From assembly GCF_014190935.1 (NCBI RefSeq), contig NZ_JACHVV010000005.1:62001-126000 (forward strand): a stretch of DNA of 64,000 nt, given 5' to 3'. The DNA comes from Chryseomonas sp014190935 (GTDB lineage: Bacteria; Pseudomonadota; Gammaproteobacteria; Pseudomonadales; Pseudomonadaceae). The position numbers were made by a program, and so were the translations under genes. Numbering within the stretch: the stretch's first letter is position 1; each line of letters begins with the position of its first letter. Positions 57,924 to 64,000 of this stretch are shown piece after piece. Under the pieces are notes generated by a model. That model was not told where the DNA came from and made no database searches. It was given only the letters and a program-made list of their open reading frames with translations.

Positions 57924-58427
57924 ATGAGCCGAGCAACGCTCGATGAAGCCAGTCTGCGCATCCTCGATGCGCTGCAGGAAAATGCGGAGCTCAGCAATGC
58001 GGAGCTGGCCGACATCGTGGGCCTTTCCGCTTCACCCTGTTGGCGACGCGTCGCCGAAATGAAGGAGCGCGGCGTCTTGCGCGGCGCCGTGACGCTGGTC
58101 GATCCGGCGGCGCTCAACCTCGCCATCAACGTCTTCGTGCATGTGTCGCTCAAGCTTCAGGACAAGCAGTCCCTGGAGATCTTCACCAATGCGATCAAGG
58201 AACGCCCGGAGGTGATGGAGTGCTACCTCATGAGCGGCGAGGCGGACTTCATGTTGCGGGTGGTGAGCGAAGACTTGAGCAAATACCAGACGCTCCTGCT
58301 CGACTGCCTGACGTCCATCCCGGTCGTGGCCAGCATCAGGTCGAGCTTTGCCCTGAGCCAGGTGAAATACACCACGGCGCTGCCGACGAATCATCTGCGC
58401 AAACGTCCGGCCGGTAGCAACGGTTGA
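57924..58427 (+). CDS. Lrp/AsnC-family regulator
   Basis: The 167-residue protein has an N-terminal HTH (SNAELADIVGLSASPCWRRVAEM) and a C-terminal ligand-binding domain (VMECYLMSGEADFMLRVV). It is transcribed away from the DMT exporter across 138 bases and probably regulates it in response to an amino acid. Confidence 0.93.
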   Translation: MSRATLDEASLRILDALQENAELSNAELADIVGLSASPCWRRVAEMKERGVLRGAVTLVDPAALNLAINVFVHVSLKLQDKQSLEIFTNAIKERPEVMECYLMSGEADFMLRVVSEDLSKYQTLLLDCLTSIPVVASIRSSFALSQVKYTTALPTNHLRKRPAGSNG

Positions 58428-58515
58428 GCGTCTGGAGCACCAGGCCAGCCAGGCCGGGCCCACGTCCAGGCGGCTCCGCCCTGCCCCTAGGGTGTTGCCC
58501 GCTCCGGGGTTTCGT

Positions 58516-61020
58516 TCAGGTCCCCCGCGGCTTGGCGCGCGCCGTGGGTTCGGCGATCAGGGGATCGTCCGGCCAGTAGTGCTTGGGATAGCGGCCCTTG
58601 AGATCCTTCTTCACCTCGCCATAGGTATTGGCCCAGAAGCTGGCCAGGTCCTGGGTGACCTGCACCGGTCGCCGCGCGGGCGAGAGCAGGTGCAGCTTGA
58701 CCGCCAGCCGTCCACCGGCCAGGCGCGGGGTGTCGGCCAGGCCGAACAGTTCCTGCAGCCGCACCGCCAGCACCGGCGGCTGCTCGCTGTAGTCCAGGCG
58801 GATGCTGGAACCGGAGGGCACCGCCAGGGTGCGCGGGGCTAGCTCGTCCAGCTGGCGCGGCAACGGCCAGGGCAGCAGGCCCTGCAGCATGGCGGCCAGG
58901 TCCAGATTGGCGAAGTGGGCCAGGCGGGTGACGCGCTCCAGATAGGGCAGCAGCCAGTCTTCCAGGCTGGCCAGCAGGGCGGCGTCGCTCACCTCCGGCC
59001 AGTCGCTGGCCCCCTTCTGCTGCAGATCCAGCTGGCGCAGCAGCGCCACCCGCGCCTGCCACTGGCGCAACTCCGGCGTCCAGGGCAGCAACTCCAGGCC
59101 CTTGCGCCGCACCAGCCCGAGCAGCGCCCGGCTGCGGGCGGCGGCGTCCAGATTCTTCAGGGGTTCGCGACTCAGCACCAACTGGCCGATCCGGCGCTGG
59201 CGTTCGGCACGCAGCACCCCTTCGCGGTCATCCCAGTCCAGTTCGTCGTGACCGACCACCTGCTCGGCCAGCGGCCCCTCGAACAGCCCCGGATCCAGTT
59301 CGGCGGCGAGGTAGATGCGCTCTTCGCGCTGTCCCTGGCGACTGCCCAGGTCGGCCACCACCAGCCAGGGCGATTTCATCAGCCCGTCCGGTTCGCCAAA
59401 GCTGGCGGCCCGGCCATTGGCCAGGCGATAGTCCTGGCCGCCGGCCTTGCGCTGCTGGGCGATGCGATCCGGATAGGCGCAGGCCAGCAGGGCACCGGTC
59501 CAGCGCGGGTGCTCGGGATCGGCCACCGGCTGCCCGGCCGGGCCACGCAACAGGCCGCGATACTGGCGGATCAGTTGCCGAATGCGCGCCACGCCGCCAC
59601 GCGGACCACGGCCTTCACCGGCCAGCAGCAAGAGGCGGGTATGCAGATCGGCGCCCTGCCCCGGGGTCAGGTCGCGCTCGCCCAGCAATGCGGCGATCTC
59701 GCAGGCGCGCTCGGCCAGGCCCCAGGCCTGCCCACGCAGCAGCAGGTGTGCCAGCCGCGGATGGGCCGGCAGGCCGCTCATGGCCTGGCCGTGAGGGGTG
59801 AGCACGTCCTGTTCGTCCAGCGCGCCCAGGCGCAGCAGCAGATCGCGCGCCTGGGCCAGGGCGGCGGCGGGTGGCGGATCGAGCCAGGCCAGCTCCTCGG
59901 CGTTCATGCCCCAGCGCGCCAGTTGCAGGGCCAGGCCGGCCAGATCGGCCTGGAGGATCTCGGCGCTGTCGTAGGCCGGCAATTGCTGGTGCAGCTCTTC
60001 CGACCAGAGTCGATAGCAGACCCCCGGCTCCAGGCGGCCGGCGCGGCCCTGGCGCTGGGTCGCCGAGGCACGGGAGATGCGGCGGGTGGTCAGGCGGGTC
60101 ATGCCGCTGCCGGGATCGAAGGCCGGCACCCGCGCCAGGCCCGCGTCCACCACCACCCGCACCCCTTCAATGGTCAGGCTGGTCTCGGCGATATTGGTGG
60201 CCAGCACCACCTTGCGCGCACCCGCTGGCGCCGGTTCGATGGCCGCGCGCTGGGCCGCCAGCTCCAGCTCGCCGTGCAGCGGACAGAGCAATACCCCGGC
60301 GGGCAGCTGGTCCGCCAGGCGCTCGGCGGTGCGGCGGATCTCCGCCTGGCCGGGCAGGAACACCAGCAGGCTGCCGGCTTCCTCGTCCAGCGCCTGCACC
60401 ACCGTGGCGGCCACCCGCGCCTCCAGGCGTTCGTCCTGGCCGAGCGGCCGGCTCCAGCGGGTCGTCACCGGAAACATCCGGCCTTCGCTGCGCACCACCG
60501 GCGCGCCGCCAAGCAGAGCAGCCAGGCGTTCGCCTTCCAGGGTGGCCGACATCACCAGCAGCTTGAGCGGGGTGTCACGCAGCAGTTCGCGGCCGCTCAG
60601 GGTCAGCGCCAGGGCCAGGTCGGCGTCCAGGCTGCGCTCGTGGAATTCGTCGAAGATCACCAGGCCGACACCCTCCAGCGCCGGATCGTCCTGCAGGCGC
60701 CGGGTGAGAATGCCCTCGGTGACCACCTCGATGCGGGTGCGCGGACCCACCCGGCTTTCCAGGCGGATGCGATAGCCCACCGTCTCGCCGACGCCCTCGC
60801 CCAGTTCCGCGGCCAGGCGCTCGGCGGCGGCGCGCGCCGCCAGCCGGCGCGGTTCCAGCAGCAGGATGCGCTGGCCGGCCAGCCAGGGTTCCTGCAACAG
60901 CGCCAGCGGCACCCGGGTGGTCTTGCCAGCCCCCGGCGGCGCTTCCAGCACGCAGTCGTCGCGGTGGGCGAGGGCCTGGCGCAGGGCGGGCAGGACAACA
61001 TCGATGGGCAAGGGCGTCAT
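58516..61020 (-). CDS. hrpB: ATP-dependent helicase HrpB
   Basis: The 834-residue protein has Walker A PPGAGKTTRVPLAL, the DEFH box IFDEFHERSLD, SATLEG and QRQGRAGRLEPG (motif VI), followed by the HrpB-specific C-terminal domain. It is a DEAH-type helicase of unsettled role. It is divergent from the lipoprotein gene at 61267. Confidence 0.95.
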   Translation of the reverse strand: MTPLPIDVVLPALRQALAHRDDCVLEAPPGAGKTTRVPLALLQEPWLAGQRILLLEPRRLAARAAAERLAAELGEGVGETVGYRIRLESRVGPRTRIEVVTEGILTRRLQDDPALEGVGLVIFDEFHERSLDADLALALTLSGRELLRDTPLKLLVMSATLEGERLAALLGGAPVVRSEGRMFPVTTRWSRPLGQDERLEARVAATVVQALDEEAGSLLVFLPGQAEIRRTAERLADQLPAGVLLCPLHGELELAAQRAAIEPAPAGARKVVLATNIAETSLTIEGVRVVVDAGLARVPAFDPGSGMTRLTTRRISRASATQRQGRAGRLEPGVCYRLWSEELHQQLPAYDSAEILQADLAGLALQLARWGMNAEELAWLDPPPAAALAQARDLLLRLGALDEQDVLTPHGQAMSGLPAHPRLAHLLLRGQAWGLAERACEIAALLGERDLTPGQGADLHTRLLLLAGEGRGPRGGVARIRQLIRQYRGLLRGPAGQPVADPEHPRWTGALLACAYPDRIAQQRKAGGQDYRLANGRAASFGEPDGLMKSPWLVVADLGSRQGQREERIYLAAELDPGLFEGPLAEQVVGHDELDWDDREGVLRAERQRRIGQLVLSREPLKNLDAAARSRALLGLVRRKGLELLPWTPELRQWQARVALLRQLDLQQKGASDWPEVSDAALLASLEDWLLPYLERVTRLAHFANLDLAAMLQGLLPWPLPRQLDELAPRTLAVPSGSSIRLDYSEQPPVLAVRLQELFGLADTPRLAGGRLAVKLHLLSPARRPVQVTQDLASFWANTYGEVKKDLKGRYPKHYWPDDPLIAEPTARAKPRGT

Positions 61021-61067
61021 TGGGCACGGCCGGTGGTCTCAACGGGGCGGGCAGTATAAGAGCGGCT

Positions 61068-61192
61068 AACAAAATGTAGCGAGCGGCTGTCAGGCAGGTG
61101 CGCGCGGCGCGCAGGAACCGCAGTGTACGAGCGGTACATGAGGATTCCGAGCACTGCACGCGCCTGTATGGCAGACGCGCAGTAGTTTTGTT
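61068..61192. repeat. Candidate 125-bp palindromic intergenic element
   Basis: The element starts AACAAAA (61068-61074) and ends TTTTGTT (61186-61192), which are inverted copies. Inside, GCAGTG and CACTGC, and CAGGTGCGCG and CGCGCCTG, are also arranged as inverted pairs, so most of the element can fold back. It sits in the gap between divergent hrpB and the lipoprotein gene. It resembles a dispersed repeat I recall from other proteobacteria, or it could be a structured RNA. Confidence 0.55.
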
Positions 61193-61266
61193 TGTCGCTC
61201 TAAAGCGTCTCGCCCGCCGTGATTCCGGCCGCTATAGTGGCGGCCTCATCCAACCGGAGGTTGTCT

Positions 61267-61692
61267 ATGTCGATGCGTACCCGCGCGGTGTGTGGCGTCC
61301 TCGCCGCCGCCCTGTTCACTCAGCTGACCGCTTGCGGTTCGCTGTTCTATCCCGAGCGCCGCGGCCAGATCACCGGCAGTGGCCGGATCGATCCGGGCAT
61401 CGTTGCCCTCGATGCCATCGGCCTACTGTTCTACATCATTCCCGGCCTGATCGCCTTTGGCGTGGACTTCGCCACCGGCGCCATCTACCTGCCCGACAAC
61501 AAGCGCGCCGAGGTCGATCCGGGCGAGCTGAACAAGGCGGTCAATCCGGACGGCAGCGTCGATCGCGCGCGCCTCAAGGCCATCATCCAGCAGGCCACCG
61601 GCCACAGCCTGCCGCTGGACGATCCGCGCCTGCTGCAGCGCAGCGGCAGCAACGAGCAACTCGCCAGCCTGGGCCTCGCCCCACGCGCCTGA
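61267..61692 (+). CDS. Putative lipoprotein, unknown function
   Basis: The 141-residue protein has a lipoprotein signal (AALFTQLTACGS), a hydrophobic stretch (IGLLFYIIPGLIAFGVDF) and a polar C-terminal half. ATG 61267 follows CGGAGG. Its stop codon overlaps the next start by one base (TGATG). It may be a membrane-anchored partner of the cation exporter; no function is known to me. Confidence 0.85.
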   Translation: MSMRTRAVCGVLAAALFTQLTACGSLFYPERRGQITGSGRIDPGIVALDAIGLLFYIIPGLIAFGVDFATGAIYLPDNKRAEVDPGELNKAVNPDGSVDRARLKAIIQQATGHSLPLDDPRLLQRSGSNEQLASLGLAPRA

Positions 61693-62606
61693 TGAGCGAC
61701 CCGCACGGCACCGAGCGGCTCCTGCGTCGCGCCACCGCCGCCTCGGTAGCGGTGGCGATGACGCTGATCCTGGCCAAGGCCGTGGCCTGGTGGTTCAGCG
61801 GCTCGGTCAGCCTGCTCGCCGGCCTGACCGACTCGCTGCTCGATGGCCTGGCCTCGGTGTTCAACCTGCTGGCGGTACACTACGCCCTCAAGCCGGCGGA
61901 CGACGACCACCGCTATGGCCATGGCAAGGCCGAGTCCCTCGCCGGTATCGCCCAGGCGGTCTTCATCGGCGTCAGCGCCGTGCTCATCGCCTGGCAGGCG
62001 ATCGGGCGCCTGCAGCAACCCGAGCCCCTGGGCGCCCACGCCCTGGGCATCGCCGTCACCCTGTTTTCCCTGGCCCTGACCGCCGTGCTGGTGGCCTACC
62101 AGCAGCACGTCATCCGCCTCACCGACTCCACAGTGGTCCGCGCCGATGCCCTGCACTATCGCTCCGACCTGCTGCTCAACGTCGGCATCCTGGTCGCCCT
62201 GGCGCTGACCGGCTTCGGCTGGTACTGGCTGGATCCGCTGTTCGGCCTGGCCATCGCCCTCTACATCCTCTGGAGCGCCTACGGCATCGCCCGCGACTCC
62301 TTTGGCGTGTTGATGGACCAGGAACTGCCCGCCGACATCAGCGAGCACATGCTGCAGCTGGCCTGCCAAGTCCCCGGGGTGGAGGGCGCCCACGACCTGC
62401 GTACCCGCCTCTCCGGCAATCATTGGTTCGTGCAGTTGCACCTGGAGCTGCCCGGCGAGATGAGCCTGTCCCGCGCCCATGTGGTGTGCGACGAGGTGGA
62501 AGCCGCCATCCGCGCCGAATACCCCCAGGCGGAGGTGCTGGTCCACGCCGATCCGCTGGACGCACCCGACGTTCCGCACCGTCATCCGCTGCCGCCCGCC
62601 ACCTGA
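61692..62606 (+). CDS. fieF: Cation diffusion facilitator FieF-type
   Basis: The 304-residue protein has six spans and the metal motifs GLTDSLLDG (DxxxD) in TM2 and HYRSDLL (HxxxD) in TM5, and a cytosolic domain with HLELPGEMSLSRAH. It exports Fe2+/Zn2+ using the proton gradient. The start ATG 61692 overlaps the lipoprotein stop codon. The C-terminal tail is His/Pro-rich. Confidence 0.93.
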   Translation: MSDPHGTERLLRRATAASVAVAMTLILAKAVAWWFSGSVSLLAGLTDSLLDGLASVFNLLAVHYALKPADDDHRYGHGKAESLAGIAQAVFIGVSAVLIAWQAIGRLQQPEPLGAHALGIAVTLFSLALTAVLVAYQQHVIRLTDSTVVRADALHYRSDLLLNVGILVALALTGFGWYWLDPLFGLAIALYILWSAYGIARDSFGVLMDQELPADISEHMLQLACQVPGVEGAHDLRTRLSGNHWFVQLHLELPGEMSLSRAHVVCDEVEAAIRAEYPQAEVLVHADPLDAPDVPHRHPLPPAT

Positions 62607-62687
62607 GCGGAACCCGGCGCCGCTGCGCTCTCTCGAATCTGCTGAGCCTGATTTGAGAGCGCCCCCCAGACGGCGCCGGAGTCCACC

Positions 62688-64000
62688 ATGAAAGCCATGC
62701 ACCCGGTCGCGCGCCTCGCCGACCTGCGCGAAGACCGTGGCACCGCGGTCAAGATCGAAGACACCGAGATCCTGCTGCTGCGCGTCGGTGACGAGGTGCA
62801 CGCCTTTCAGGCCAAGTGCCCCCACGCCGGCGCGCCGCTAGCCGACGGCGCGGTCTGCCAGGGTCGCCTGGTATGTCCCTGGCACAAGGCGAGCTTTGCC
62901 ATCGAGGATGGCAGCCTGTGCGAACCGCCGGCGCTGGATGCCCTGCAGCGCTATCCGGTGGAGGTGCGCGATGGCGAGGTGCGGGTCGGCCGCGACCCCC
63001 TGCCCGCGCAAGCGGCCGAAACCCCGGCCGACGACCGTCTGTTCGTCATCGTCGGCGCTGGCGCCGCGGGTACCGCTGCGGCCGCCGCCCTGCGCGAATT
63101 CGGCTATGGCGGGCGCTTGCTGCTGATCGGCCGCGAACCAGGCGAGCCCTATGACCGGACCGCCCTGTCCAAATTCGTCCTCCAGGGCGACAAGGCTCCC
63201 GATGAAGCCACTGCGTTGCGCGAAGCCGACTTCTTCCGCCAGCAGCGCATCGAATGCCTGCACGCCGAGGTGACGCGCCTGGATCCCCAGGCCCGCCAGC
63301 TGGAACTCGCCAACGGCCAGACCTTGAGCTACGACGGCTGCGTGCTCGCCACGGGTGGCGAACCCAGGCCACTGAACGTGCCGGGTGCCCAGCTCAAGGG
63401 CATCCACCTGCTGCGGACCCGCGCCGACGCGGCCGCCATCCTGGCCGACCTGCCTGAAAGAGGCCGCGCGGTGATCGTCGGTGCCAGCTTCATCGGTCTG
63501 GAAGCCGCGTCCGCCTTGCGCAAGCAGGGCCTGGCGGTGGACGTGGTCTCCCCCGCCTCCCTGCCCTTCGTCAGGCAGATGGGCGAGACCCTGGGCCAAC
63601 ATTTCAAGACCCTGCACGAGGCCAATGGCGTGACCTTCCACGCCCCCAATGAGGTAGTGGCCTTTGCCGGCGACGATCAGGTGCGCCAGGTCAGACTCAA
63701 GGACGGCACCCAACTGCCCGCCGACCTGGTACTGGTGGGTACCGGCATCGCCCCGGCGACCGCTTTCCTGGCCAATCTGCCCCTGGCGGACGACGGCAGC
63801 GTCCCGGTCGATGCCCAGCTCCAGGCCGCCGCGGGGCTCTATGCCGTTGGCGATCTGGCCACCTTTCCCCATGCCGGCCAACCCACCCGTATCGAACACT
63901 GGCGCCTGGCCCAGCAACACGGCCGCCTGGCGGCGCGCAACCTGCTGGGCCACGCCGAAAACTACGCGGATGTGCCCTTCTTCTGGACCCTGCATCATGG
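62688..64000 (+). CDS. Rieske [2Fe-2S]/FAD oxidoreductase (AIFM3-like), 5' part
   Basis: The frame is open to the window edge (437 codons). Residues 1-105 are a Rieske ferredoxin with CPHAG and CPWHK cluster ligands. From about 120 there is a FAD-binding fold (IVGAGAAGTAAAAALREFGYGG), the NAD fold (AVIVGASFIGLEAASALR) and the FAD motif GLYAVGDLATFP. This is the apoptosis-inducing-factor-3-like ferredoxin reductase architecture. The 3' end is outside the window. It lies 81 bases after the fieF stop codon. Confidence 0.9.
   Translation, partial: MKAMHPVARLADLREDRGTAVKIEDTEILLLRVGDEVHAFQAKCPHAGAPLADGAVCQGRLVCPWHKASFAIEDGSLCEPPALDALQRYPVEVRDGEVRVGRDPLPAQAAETPADDRLFVIVGAGAAGTAAAAALREFGYGGRLLLIGREPGEPYDRTALSKFVLQGDKAPDEATALREADFFRQQRIECLHAEVTRLDPQARQLELANGQTLSYDGCVLATGGEPRPLNVPGAQLKGIHLLRTRADAAAILADLPERGRAVIVGASFIGLEAASALRKQGLAVDVVSPASLPFVRQMGETLGQHFKTLHEANGVTFHAPNEVVAFAGDDQVRQVRLKDGTQLPADLVLVGTGIAPATAFLANLPLADDGSVPVDAQLQAAAGLYAVGDLATFPHAGQPTRIEHWRLAQQHGRLAARNLLGHAENYADVPFFWTLHH

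Noticed and set aside
61098..61691. A long N-terminal extension of the cation exporter
   Set aside because: The in-frame upstream part overlaps the lipoprotein gene and is Arg/Pro-rich; the exporter's family start is at 61692.

Overview
The window is about 64 kb of GC-rich (roughly 65%) gamma-proteobacterial chromosome, almost certainly Pseudomonas. From memory, two blocks follow P. aeruginosa PAO1 gene order. Positions 1-12364 match aceF-dipA-msrA-rlmJ-nhaP2-mscK-selO (the PA5016-PA5023 neighbourhood, without the PA5020 acyl-CoA dehydrogenase). Positions 12392-29874 match pncB-small ORF-inaA-methyltransferase-colS-colR-groEL-groES-fxsA-DUF481-ampG-mscS-yajQ-panE-kinase (the PA4376-PA4399 neighbourhood). 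They abut here, so this genome is rearranged relative to PAO1. The gene content would suit a P. oryzihabitans/psychrotolerans-like or P. stutzeri-like species, but I cannot fix the species by eye.

Layout. 1-12.4 kb: end of pyruvate dehydrogenase E2, c-di-GMP phosphodiesterase DipA, methionine sulfoxide reductase, a five-unit 106-bp palindromic repeat array, a 23S rRNA methyltransferase, a K+/H+ antiporter, a large mechanosensitive channel and SelO. 12.4-20.2 kb: NAD salvage, the ColRS envelope-stress system with its LPS kinase/methyltransferase operon, and groESL behind a sigma-32-type promoter. 20.3-30.7 kb: a DUF481 outer-membrane protein, an alkyltransferase-like DNA repair protein, AmpG, MscS, YajQ, PanE, an unpartnered histidine kinase, a corrinoid adenosyltransferase, a voltage-sensor-like membrane protein and a coiled-coil protein. 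30.9-39.0 kb: a degenerate epimerase-like protein, divergent argP/argO, a HAMP-only receptor fragment, RluE, a lipoprotein metallo-hydrolase, a low-GC SatD-like/membrane-protein pair, and an emfourin/protealysin-type protease pair. 39.1-46.9 kb: tRNA-Gly(CCC), a hybrid sensor kinase, a CycA-type permease, a LexA-controlled umuDC operon and a chemoreceptor. 47.1-54.1 kb: a D-amino-acid utilisation cluster with a candidate sigma-54 promoter and an IclR-type operator. 54.1-64.0 kb: stress and regulatory genes, a DMT exporter with a divergent Lrp regulator, HrpB, a lipoprotein/cation-efflux pair and the start of a Rieske/FAD oxidoreductase that runs off the window.

Genes that appear to work together: ColRS with the inaA operon (outer-membrane maintenance); umuD with umuC (SOS mutagenesis); argP with argO (basic amino acid export); emfourin with the M4 protease (inhibitor and enzyme); and the deacylase, ABC importer, Rid protein, IclR regulator and PLP dehydratase (D-amino acids). 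The least explained unit is the two-gene SatD-like module at 36245-37395. Its N-terminal half has two aspartate motifs spaced like those of class III nucleotidyl cyclases, and it is followed two bases later by a small membrane protein.
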